Source: Yoonia maricola
GTDB lineage: Bacteria > Pseudomonadota > Alphaproteobacteria > Rhodobacterales > Rhodobacteraceae
Length of the DNA: 64,000 bases
Reading direction: 5' to 3'
Assembly (NCBI RefSeq): GCF_002797915.1
Contig: NZ_PGTY01000001.1
Location: 868,001 to 932,000, forward strand
Shown: one piece after another, positions 34,638 to 42,179 of the stretch
Numbering within the stretch: position 1 is the stretch's first letter
Layout: every line of letters starts with the position of its first letter
Position numbers and translations under genes: made by a program
Notes under the pieces: model-generated
Database searches by the model: none
What the model saw: only the letters and a program-made list of their open reading frames with translations
What the model was told of the DNA's origin: nothing

Positions 34638-34996
34638 ACCGGTGTGTTCTTTGTCGTGGTGCTTGCATCGGGCAGCATGTCCATCCCCATCTTGATTAAC
34701 TTGCCCGTTTCTTCGGTGTATTGGGTATAGGCTTTCTCCAAAAAAGCCACCTGCGCCCTTTGCATGTCTGCGGCGGTCTTGCAGTGCAGCAACGCGTGTT
34801 GGGTTTTGACATCCTCGCGGATACGGTCAGCCACGAAACTGACCACTTCGCTGTTCATGTCCGCCATGACCTCGAACCAAGCCGTGCCCATCCAGCGCAT
34901 TGACCCCAGACCGGCCTCTTCGATCTGTTGTATCATCGCTTGGCCCATCGCGACGGGGTCTAGCCTTGTGTCGGAGCTTTGTTTTGACTTTGCCAT
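34634..34996 (-). CDS. phasin family protein
   Basis: A 120-residue amphipathic helical protein with FEVMADMNSEVVSFVADRIRED, then LLHCKTAADMQRAQVAFLEKAY and TEETGKLIKMG, the phasin pattern. Phasins coat polyhydroxyalkanoate granules or act as stress chaperones. AGGAGG is 6 nt before ATG 34996 (an ATG also sits one codon earlier). No PHA synthase gene is in the window. A perfect FNR box is centred about 65 bp upstream, at class-II distance from a start near 35019, so low-oxygen induction is well supported by position. Confidence 0.82.
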   Translation of the reverse strand: MAKSKQSSDTRLDPVAMGQAMIQQIEEAGLGSMRWMGTAWFEVMADMNSEVVSFVADRIREDVKTQHALLHCKTAADMQRAQVAFLEKAYTQYTEETGKLIKMGMDMLPDASTTTKNTPV

Positions 34997-35053
34997 CATA
35001 TGCCTCCTGATTTGTGTGATGGTGTTATCCTATCGCATCGCATCGGCAGCGGA

Positions 35054-35067
35054 TTGATATCTATCAA
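35054..35067. promoter_or_regulatory. perfect FNR/FixK box between phasin and P-type ATPase genes
   Basis: TTGAT-ATCT-ATCAA is an exact match to the FNR-family consensus. For the phasin gene the geometry suits activation at about -41.5. For the ATPase gene the same distance would place transcription start at the ATG itself, so that gene may use leaderless mRNA or another start. Confidence 0.8.
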
Positions 35068-35101
35068 CACCCGCGCACCTAAATTGATGGATTGCAGGGT
35101 T

Positions 35102-37675
35102 ATGACTGATGATCTGACCCTTGGCCTGACCAGTGATCAGGCAAACGCGCTGCATACCACCCATGGCTGGAACGAACTGCCACAGGGTGCGGGGCCGAAG
35201 CCCCTGCGCATCTTGCTGCGTCAATTTACCAATGTGCTGGTGATCATTCTGATCATTGCAGCTGTCATCGCCTTTGTCGCAGGTGAGCGGATTGACACGA
35301 TTGCGATTGTCATCGTCATCCTGCTGAACGGTATCTTGGGTTTCGTACAGGAATGGCGGGCCGAGAACGCCCTGCAATCCCTAAGCAACATGATGTCCCC
35401 TCAAGCGACTGTGCTACGCGATGGCCGCCAAATGATCATTCCGGCGCGCGATCTTGCTCCCGGCGATCTGATCATTGTGGCCGCAGGTGACCGGGTGCCG
35501 GCCGATGCTGACGTGATCGAACAAACCTCGCTTTCTGCAGATGAAAGCGCGCTAACGGGTGAATCCGTGCCCGTGGTTAAGGATGGGAGTGGTGCGGCAC
35601 TCTACACCGGAACAAATGTGGTCGAAGGGCGCGGTATGGGCCGGGTGACGGCCATCGGGACACAAACCCGTTTTGGTCAGATTGCCGTGCTGACCGGATC
35701 AGTTGTGCAGCGCCAGACCCATCTGCAACGGCAGTTGGGGCAGCTGGCCAAGCAGTTAGGTATCGCAGCCTTGCTGATCGCCGCAATGATCATGGGCTTG
35801 GGCGTCTGGACCGGGCGCCCTTTGACCGAGATGTTCATGACCGGCATCTCGCTGGCTGTCGCCATGGTGCCCGAAGGTCTGCCTGCCGTGGTCACCATCA
35901 CCATTGCCTTGGGTGCTGCCGCACTGGTCCGGCAAAACGCCCTCACCCGCCGTTTGCAAGCGGTAGAGACCTTGGGCGCGGCCTCGGTCATCTGCACCGA
36001 CAAGACCGGCACGTTGACGGAAAACAAGATGACCGCAACGGAAATCTGGACGCCGCAGGGCAGCTACAGTGTAACCGGGACCGGGTATGACCCCTCTGGC
36101 CATATCAAGAAGGACGGGGATAAGCGGCGCGCCTCAAATGATCCGGTACTGGCAGCGTTGCTAGAGGTCTGTGCCGGGTGCAACCATGCCAGCCTGCACC
36201 ACGAATCTGGCGCATGGACGATGATCGGCAGCCCGACCGAAGGCGCGCTGATCACACTGGCGTACAAAGGTTGGACCGCCCTGCCCGACCCGGCGGGTAT
36301 CATTGCCGAAAACCCTTTCAACAGCGACGCCAAGCGCATGAGCATTCTGCGCCACACACCCAGTGGCCCCAAAGTGCTGACCAAGGGCGCGCCAGAGCAG
36401 CTGCGCGATCTTTGCACAGCGATTACCGGACCCAACGGCCCTGAACCACTGACCGACGCATGCCGCGCGCAGATTGAAGCCGCCTATACGGACATGGCTG
36501 CGAACGGGCACCGCGTGATCGCATTGGCAGCGGCCCCCGCGCCCGACAACACCCTGCGTGAGGATGCTTTGGTTTTTCTTGGCCTCATAGGCATCATTGA
36601 TCCGCCCCGGCCAGAGGTCGCGGCCGCCGTGGCCCAAGCCCATGCGGCCGGGACCCGCATCATCATGATCACTGGCGACAGCCCCGTGACAGCCAAGGCT
36701 ATTGCAGAGGCCATTGGGCTGAACCCGCAATCGGTGATGACCCATGACGCGCTTGCCGTGATGTCGGACACGGAACTGACCCAAAGGCTTGACAGCGACA
36801 CGCTGATCGCGCGGGCGGAACCTGCGGATAAGATGCGCATCGTGGCTCTGCTGCAAGCGACAGGACAGATCGTGGCGATGACAGGCGACGGGGTGAACGA
36901 CGCGCCCGCGCTGGAACAGGCTGACATCGGCATCGCGATGGGGATCAGAGGCACGGATGTGGCCAAGGAGGCCTCTGATTTGGTGCTTTTGGACGACAAT
37001 TTTGCCACCATCATCGCTGCCATTCGCGAAGGGCGGCGGCAGTTCGACAACCTGCGCAAATTTGTGCGCTACCTGCTGTCATCGAACGCAGGCGAGGTGA
37101 TCGCGCTGGTCTGCAATATCATCATCGGTGGACCACTGATCTTTCTGGCCACCCAAATTTTATGGATGAACCTGATCACCGACGGGCTAACGGCGGTGGC
37201 ACTCGGGTTGGAGAAACCCGAAGCCGGGCAGATGCAAGAACCGCCCCGCCCTATGAACGCGCCTATCTTGGGGTGGTCGGGCGTCGCCTTGATTGTCATT
37301 TTCGGGCTTTACACAGGGACGTCGAGCCTGTGGATCTTCTGGAGTCTGCTGCACATTGATGAAACCCTCGCACGAACAGCGGCTTTCACTGCCATGGTTG
37401 TGTTCGAAAAATTCAGCGTCTTCGCCTTCCGGTCCCTGCGGGAGCCATGCAGCCGCATCGGTTGGGCCAGCAATCCGTTTCTGCTGCTGGCACTGGCGGT
37501 GACCTTGGGTGCGCAGGTCGTGGCAGTCTATTGGACGCCGCTGCAAACCTTACTGCACACGACTGGGCTGGGATGGGCCGAATGGCAGATGATCGGGCTT
37601 TTTACTCTGCCCCTAATCATCGTACCCGAGCTTTTCAAAATGATCATGTTGAGGGGAAGAACCAATGGCGCTTGA
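35102..37675 (+). CDS. P2A-type cation-transporting ATPase (calcium-like)
   Basis: An 857-residue P-type ATPase. The phosphorylation loop is ICTDKTGTLTENK, with TGES in the actuator domain and MTGDGVNDAPALEQADIG in the hinge. Ion-site residues of SERCA-type pumps are kept: MVPEGLPAVV in M4, SSNAGEVIAL in M5, and MNLITDGLTAVALGLE in M6. Ca export is therefore the best guess, though bacterial relatives may move other cations. The M. tuberculosis DosR regulon also contains a P-type ATPase, CtpF. The stop overlaps the VIT-family gene by 11 bp. Start ATG 35102 (TDDLTLG) gives a normal N terminus. Confidence 0.92.
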   Translation: MTDDLTLGLTSDQANALHTTHGWNELPQGAGPKPLRILLRQFTNVLVIILIIAAVIAFVAGERIDTIAIVIVILLNGILGFVQEWRAENALQSLSNMMSPQATVLRDGRQMIIPARDLAPGDLIIVAAGDRVPADADVIEQTSLSADESALTGESVPVVKDGSGAALYTGTNVVEGRGMGRVTAIGTQTRFGQIAVLTGSVVQRQTHLQRQLGQLAKQLGIAALLIAAMIMGLGVWTGRPLTEMFMTGISLAVAMVPEGLPAVVTITIALGAAALVRQNALTRRLQAVETLGAASVICTDKTGTLTENKMTATEIWTPQGSYSVTGTGYDPSGHIKKDGDKRRASNDPVLAALLEVCAGCNHASLHHESGAWTMIGSPTEGALITLAYKGWTALPDPAGIIAENPFNSDAKRMSILRHTPSGPKVLTKGAPEQLRDLCTAITGPNGPEPLTDACRAQIEAAYTDMAANGHRVIALAAAPAPDNTLREDALVFLGLIGIIDPPRPEVAAAVAQAHAAGTRIIMITGDSPVTAKAIAEAIGLNPQSVMTHDALAVMSDTELTQRLDSDTLIARAEPADKMRIVALLQATGQIVAMTGDGVNDAPALEQADIGIAMGIRGTDVAKEASDLVLLDDNFATIIAAIREGRRQFDNLRKFVRYLLSSNAGEVIALVCNIIIGGPLIFLATQILWMNLITDGLTAVALGLEKPEAGQMQEPPRPMNAPILGWSGVALIVIFGLYTGTSSLWIFWSLLHIDETLARTAAFTAMVVFEKFSVFAFRSLREPCSRIGWASNPFLLLALAVTLGAQVVAVYWTPLQTLLHTTGLGWAEWQMIGLFTLPLIIVPELFKMIMLRGRTNGA

Positions 37676-38378
37676 ACACGGACACGGGCCAGCAGAGATC
37701 GCTGCAAGGCTGGACGCCCAAACCGACAGCGGGCGACTGCGCGACGCAATTTTTGGCGGGATTGACGGGACGGTGACGACCTTTGCGATTGTTGCCGGCG
37801 TTCAGGGTGCAGGGTTATCCGTAGGGGTGGTTGTCGCACTGGGTCTGGCCAATGTGTTGGCGGATGGTTTCTCGATGGCGGCAGGAAACTATGCGGGGAC
37901 CAAAGCTGTGGCCGATGATCGGCGCAGGCTTTGGACGGTCGAAGAGCACCACATCAACGAAAACCCCGACGGCGAACGCGCAGAGCTGGAACAAATCCTG
38001 GCGCGCAAAGGCCTGCGGGGCCGCGTGCTGCAAGAGGCCACGGCTATGATCGCAGAAAACAAGACACAATGGATCACTATGATGATGTCCGAAGAATACG
38101 GGCTGCCCCCGGTCGAGGCACGACCGATCCGGGCAGCGGTCGTGATCTTTGCGGCCTTCGTGGTGGCAGGGATGCTGCCGCTCTTGCCTTATCTGATAGG
38201 TCTGACACCCGCGTTTTCATGGTCTATCGGGATCGCCGGGCTGACATTCTTTGCCATCGGCGCGATCAAGTCACGCTGGTCACTGGCCCTGTGGTGGCGG
38301 TCGGGGCTGGAAACACTGTTGATTGGCGGTGTGGCGGCGGGTTTGGCGTTTGTCGTGGGGCGAATGTTTCATCCCTAA
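37665..38378 (+). CDS. VIT1/CCC1-family transporter
   Basis: A 237-residue membrane protein with about five helices. It has the family motif FGGIDGTVTTFAIVAGVQGA and ANVLADGFSMAAGNYAGTKA, a cytoplasmic acidic helical insert (ERAELEQILARKGLRGRVLQ) that could bind metal, and two C-terminal helices. VIT/CCC1 proteins export Fe(II) or Mn(II) from the cytoplasm. It overlaps the ATPase gene by 11 bp and so is translationally coupled; the shared operon suggests divalent cation control when oxygen falls (inference). Confidence 0.88.
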   Translation: MALEHGHGPAEIAARLDAQTDSGRLRDAIFGGIDGTVTTFAIVAGVQGAGLSVGVVVALGLANVLADGFSMAAGNYAGTKAVADDRRRLWTVEEHHINENPDGERAELEQILARKGLRGRVLQEATAMIAENKTQWITMMMSEEYGLPPVEARPIRAAVVIFAAFVVAGMLPLLPYLIGLTPAFSWSIGIAGLTFFAIGAIKSRWSLALWWRSGLETLLIGGVAAGLAFVVGRMFHP

Positions 38379-38812
38379 ACCACCATCATGTCCTCAAGAT
38401 GCGCAGGCAGGTCGTCCAGCGGCAGGTGTGTCAAGTCCTTGGGCATATCACCAAGCAAGGCATCGCGCAGCGGGGCCGAAAGGGTCTGGCGCAGCACGCC
38501 CAGCATTGCTGGCGGGGCGATCAGCACGAGGCGCTGAAAGGCAGAGTCCTGAAAGAAGCGGTCCAGATAAGCCACAATATCCGTCGCAAAGCCTGCAACC
38601 GCTTGGCCCTTCAGGTCAGGGTTGGAAATCCCGCCTCGGTTCGGACCGTTGGGTGCATTGGTCATGCCGGGCGCGTCTGACAGTTCTGTCACCTCTGGTG
38701 GCACGAGACCCTCAACGTGGTGGCCATAGACCCCCTTACCAGGCCCATCATTGACGGCAACGCGCACCGTTTGGGCGTCGGCCAATACAATCCATGTCTT
38801 GATCGGTTTCAT
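38375..38812 (-). CDS. host attachment family protein (baeRF-like)
   Basis: A 145-residue protein with KTWIVLADAQTVRVAVNDGP at the start, AGFATDIVAYLDRFFQDSAF, and RLVLIAPPAMLGVLRQTLS. This is the pattern of proteins annotated host attachment (PF10116), a fold related to archaeal/eukaryotic release-factor 1 domains whose role in free-living bacteria is unknown. Shine-Dalgarno AGAGGAG precedes the ATG. TATTCT (minus strand, 38839-38844) is a good -10, 41 bp from the centre of an FNR-like box. It converges with the VIT gene by a 4-bp overlap. Confidence 0.82.
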   Translation of the reverse strand: MKPIKTWIVLADAQTVRVAVNDGPGKGVYGHHVEGLVPPEVTELSDAPGMTNAPNGPNRGGISNPDLKGQAVAGFATDIVAYLDRFFQDSAFQRLVLIAPPAMLGVLRQTLSAPLRDALLGDMPKDLTHLPLDDLPAHLEDMMVV

Positions 38813-38865
38813 GCGCGTGCTCCTCTGACGTTGCCGCTAGAATAGCTTTGCAGCAGCACGGGCAG

Positions 38866-38879
38866 TTGATTTTTCTCAA
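38866..38879. promoter_or_regulatory. FNR/FixK-like box between host-attachment and hybrid-kinase genes
   Basis: TTGAT-TTTT-CTCAA matches 9 of 10 consensus positions. TATTCT lies leftward and TACAAT (38905-38910) rightward near class-II spacing, so one activator dimer could serve both divergent genes. Confidence 0.7.
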
Positions 38880-38929
38880 TATTCCGCGTCACCTTTCATA
38901 GGAATACAATAGTATAAAACGAAGGCCGC

Positions 38930-40504
38930 ATGATGACTGATCAGACCTTTGACGCCCTAATGCTGATGGCCCTTCTGGATGCCATCCCTGACGCTGTGCT
39001 GATGAGCGATGCAGACGGCATCATCACCCGTGCTAACCCGTCCGCAGGCACCCTGTTTGGCTATGACCCGGCAAAGCTGATCGGGCAAAGCGTAAATATG
39101 CTGATGCCGCAATCCCTGTCGGACCGGCATGACGGGTTCATGCACAGCTATCTGGAGACCGGACAGGCGCGGATCATTGGACGGGGCCGCGCGGTCGAAG
39201 GCTTGCGCAGCAATGGCCAGACGTTTCCACTGCATCTCTCTATCGGGCGGGCGGATCACGACGGGAACACGCATTTTGTGGCCATCCTCCACGACATCAG
39301 CGCGCGGCAAGCGGCGGAAGAGGCGCTTGCCCGGTCGGCGCGGCTGGACGCCATCGGGCAGATGACCGGTGGGATCAGCCATGATTTCAGCAATATCCTG
39401 ACCGTGGTGATCGGCAATCTGGAACTGTTGCAGGCCCGGATCACAGATGACGAAACGCAGGCAATGCTTGCTGACGGATTGGAAGCAGCAGAACTTGGCG
39501 CGCAATTGACTGCGGGACTGACCGCCTTTGCACGCAAGGCCGCGACGCAGAGAACCTCAATCAATGTCAATGCCGCCTGTAAGGCTGCCCTTGGCATGAT
39601 CAAACGCACCTTTGATCCGCATTACAAGATTTCGGCTGAACTAGGTGCCGATCTGCCCGAGGTTCTGGCAGATGCCACGCAACTGCAATCAGCCTTGCTC
39701 AACATCGCTCTGAATGGGCGGGACGCCATGCCCGAAGGCGGCCAGTTGATTATAAGGTCCGAGGCGATCAGCATTGATGACACCTATATCGCGCAGGAAC
39801 TGGACGTGGCCGAAGGCGATTACGTCCGCATTTCGGTTACCGATACCGGGCGCGGTATGGGGCCAGATACGCAACAGCGGGTGTTTGAGCCGTTCTATAC
39901 CACCAAACCGGTGGGCCATGGCACCGGGCTGGGGCTGGCGATGGTCTATGGCTTTGTGCGGCAATCAGGCGGGCATGTCACGATCTATAGCGAGATTGGG
40001 CATGGCACCACGATCGCCCTGTATTTTCCCGTGCTGGGCGAAGGGTCTGCCCAGCACCCGGCTGTACCACCGAAACCGTTGGAGCAGCGGGCGAGCGCGA
40101 ACCAGACCGTTCTGGTGGTCGAAGACAATCCGCAGGTGCGAAAGCTGACAACGGTGCGGCTGCGCAATCTGGGTTACAGGGTGCAAGAGGCGGCATCGGG
40201 CGACCACGCGGCCGAAGTGTTGCAGCAAGACAACGATATCGACGTGGTATTCACCGATTTGGTGATGCCGGGGGAATTGGACGGGCTGGCGTTGGCGCGG
40301 CACGTCGTGGCGAGCTATCCCAACCTGCGCATTTTGCTAACGTCAGGCTATGCCGAAGACATTCTGAACCGTCAAAGCGCAAACGAACCCGGTGTAAAGA
40401 TTTTGCGCAAACCCTATCGTCAGTCTGATCTGGCTGCGGCCCTTTCGGCCCTGTTTGACGGCGGTTCGTCTTTGCATTCTCTCACGTCACAGGTGAAGGA
40501 ATAG
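38930..40504 (+). CDS. PAS-domain hybrid sensor histidine kinase, FixL-like
   Basis: A 524-residue soluble kinase. The PAS domain (about 10-125) contains FGYDPAKLIGQSVNMLMP followed by RHDGFMHSYLETGQARIIG. Aligned with Bradyrhizobium FixL, His67 matches the haem ligand His200 and Arg87 matches Arg220, so oxygen or gas sensing is plausible. The kinase core has GGISHDFSNILT with His151, an N box around ALNGRDAMPEG, and GTGLGLAMVYG. A C-terminal receiver domain (LVVEDNPQVRKL...TDLVMPG) follows. There is no membrane segment. The 3' end overlaps the response-regulator gene from the other strand by 85 bp. Confidence 0.88.
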   Translation: MMTDQTFDALMLMALLDAIPDAVLMSDADGIITRANPSAGTLFGYDPAKLIGQSVNMLMPQSLSDRHDGFMHSYLETGQARIIGRGRAVEGLRSNGQTFPLHLSIGRADHDGNTHFVAILHDISARQAAEEALARSARLDAIGQMTGGISHDFSNILTVVIGNLELLQARITDDETQAMLADGLEAAELGAQLTAGLTAFARKAATQRTSINVNAACKAALGMIKRTFDPHYKISAELGADLPEVLADATQLQSALLNIALNGRDAMPEGGQLIIRSEAISIDDTYIAQELDVAEGDYVRISVTDTGRGMGPDTQQRVFEPFYTTKPVGHGTGLGLAMVYGFVRQSGGHVTIYSEIGHGTTIALYFPVLGEGSAQHPAVPPKPLEQRASANQTVLVVEDNPQVRKLTTVRLRNLGYRVQEAASGDHAAEVLQQDNDIDVVFTDLVMPGELDGLALARHVVASYPNLRILLTSGYAEDILNRQSANEPGVKILRKPYRQSDLAAALSALFDGGSSLHSLTSQVKE

Positions 40505-41190
40505 CCTACACCCCGAATGGTCGAGATCAGTCGCGGCGATGTTGCATTGCGTTCAATCTTCTTGCGCAGGCGGGCGATCTGGTTGTCTATAGTGCGATCC
40601 ATCGGGGTATAGGAATAGCCGCCGATCAGGTCCATCAACTGTTCACGCGACAACACCCGCTTGGGACGCTCGAGAAAGACATTGAGCAATTTGAATTCGC
40701 CGCTGGTCATGTCGACCCGCACGCAATTGCGATCATACAGCAACATCTCGGCGGGAATAGCCTTCATGCCGTCAAATTCCACGCATGGGCTTGCGGGTGC
40801 CAATCCGGCGGACTGGTGCGCGACGCCTGTACGGCGCAGGACGGACTTCACCCGCGCAAGCACCTCGCGCAGGTGAAAAGGTTTGGTAATATAATCGTCG
40901 GCGCCAATCTCCAGCCCCACAACGCGGTCGATCACGTCATCTTTGGCCGTAACCATGATGATCGGAACCGAGGATATCTTGCGCACAGCCGTCGCCACAT
41001 CCAACCCGTCATCTTCACCAAGGTCCAGATCCAGGGTCACCAAATCAAAGCCATGCTTCGATAATGCGCCCAGCACTTCGGCTTTGTTTCCGGCCTCATG
41101 GACAGTACTGCCTTCGCCCTCAAAGGTGCGACGCAGAAGATTTCTGATCTTCGGATCATCATCAACAACAAGGATAACAGCAGATTTCAT
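40420..41190 (-). CDS. OmpR-family response regulator
   Basis: A 256-residue regulator. The receiver domain has VVDDDPKIRNLL, phospho-acceptor Asp54 in VTLDLDLGEDDG, and DDYITKPFHLREV. The C-terminal winged helix includes LTSGEFKLLNVFLERPKRVLSR-like residues and TIDNQIARLRKKIE, then IRGVGYSF. A 22-residue basic/acidic tail after GYSFTC is unusual and is encoded opposite the end of the hybrid kinase gene. It is divergent from the FixK-like gene at 41354, and three GATAC repeats lie between, a likely target site. Confidence 0.9.
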   Translation of the reverse strand: MKSAVILVVDDDPKIRNLLRRTFEGEGSTVHEAGNKAEVLGALSKHGFDLVTLDLDLGEDDGLDVATAVRKISSVPIIMVTAKDDVIDRVVGLEIGADDYITKPFHLREVLARVKSVLRRTGVAHQSAGLAPASPCVEFDGMKAIPAEMLLYDRNCVRVDMTSGEFKLLNVFLERPKRVLSREQLMDLIGGYSYTPMDRTIDNQIARLRKKIERNATSPRLISTIRGVGYSFTCDVRECKDEPPSNRAERAAARSD

Positions 41191-41262
41191 GACGTCCCCG
41201 GCCCATTAATCCAACGATATCTAGGGACCTACGTTGCCTCATTCTATCCGAATGAGGGCACC

Positions 41263-41287
41263 GATACAAATTGATACAATCCGATAC
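41263..41287. promoter_or_regulatory. three direct GATAC repeats at 10-bp spacing
   Basis: GATAC occurs at 41263, 41273 and 41283, the first two as GATACAA. Exact helical-turn spacing is typical of sites for OmpR/PhoB-family regulators. They lie between the divergent response-regulator and FixK-like genes. Confidence 0.6.
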
Positions 41288-41353
41288 GTTGTGGGTGTTA
41301 CGCTGGATACATCCAACCCCCAGCTTTCTCTCATGCAAAAAGAGGAAGCTGCG

Positions 41354-42028
41354 ATGTATGTGACTGCCACGCAATCTGCCGACGACATCCCAAGCACGAC
41401 ACCCTCACGACCCAACATCATCCGCAACCGGACCGTCACGATCAAACCGGGCAAACATCTGTTTCTTGAAGGTGACCCCGCCGACCGCATATATGAGGTG
41501 GCCAGCGGCGTGCTCCGCCTGACCCGGATCATGGAAGACGGGCGCCGTCAGGTCATCGCCTTCGGCTATCCCGGTGACACGGTCGGTTTTCCCAGCGATG
41601 GGATGTATCACACAGACTGCGACGCACTGGTGCCAACCACCCTTGTCGTACACCGCCGTAGCGATCTTGAAACGGCCTGCGGTGACGCCGCCTTACACCA
41701 GCGCCTGTTGATTGCCGCCTTGCGCGAAATCAGCGCGATGCAGGACCATTTCATGATGCTGGGCCGCAAATCCTCGATCGAGAAACTGGCCTCTTTCCTA
41801 CAAGTGCTTGCCAACCGCGTGGGTGAACATTTGGGTGATTACAATCAAGTCACCTTGCCTATGACCCGCGCCGATATCGCCGATTTTCTGGGACTGACGA
41901 CCGAAACGGTCAGCCGCACGTTCACGCAACTGCGCAAGTCCGGGATCATCGCGATTGATCACGTCAATACCGTGATCATCCTCAAGCCGATCGCGCTGCG
42001 CAGCATCGCGGAAGGCGACGACACATAG
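41354..42028 (+). CDS. CRP/FNR-family regulator, FixK-like
   Basis: A 224-residue regulator with a cyclic-nucleotide-binding-type beta barrel (GKHLFLEGDPADRIYEVASG), a long dimer helix, and an HTH (TRADIADFLGLTTETVSRTFTQLRKSG). The E-x-x-SR recognition pattern predicts TTGAT-type sites. It lacks the N-terminal cysteine cluster of FNR, so it is not an Fe-S oxygen sensor and resembles FixK, which is controlled by its own synthesis. AGAGGAAG precedes ATG 41354; in-frame upstream ATGs exist at 41234 and 41333. A strong terminator follows. Confidence 0.88.
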   Translation: MYVTATQSADDIPSTTPSRPNIIRNRTVTIKPGKHLFLEGDPADRIYEVASGVLRLTRIMEDGRRQVIAFGYPGDTVGFPSDGMYHTDCDALVPTTLVVHRRSDLETACGDAALHQRLLIAALREISAMQDHFMMLGRKSSIEKLASFLQVLANRVGEHLGDYNQVTLPMTRADIADFLGLTTETVSRTFTQLRKSGIIAIDHVNTVIILKPIALRSIAEGDDT

Positions 42029-42047
42029 GTGTCACGTCCCCCTGACT

Positions 42048-42089
42048 GCCGAGGCTGTTGCAGATCCTTCTCAACGCCTCGGCTTTTTT
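42048..42089 (+). terminator. Rho-independent terminator of the FixK-like gene
   Basis: GCCGAGGC (42048-42055) pairs with GCCTCGGC (42076-42083) and is followed directly by TTTTTT. The 20-nt loop can be shortened by extra pairing. Confidence 0.88.
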
Positions 42090-42179
42090 GATCACGGTGA
42101 CATGTTATCAAGAATGTCTTTCGTGCTTTGCGTCCGGTTGAGTGTGTTCGCAATATGCGCACGCATCCTTATCTATACA

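Noticed and set aside
41263..41287. TTGATACAATCC as an FNR box upstream of the FixK-like gene
   Set aside because: Only the left half matches; the right half does not resemble ATCAA. The GATAC spacing explains the sequence better.
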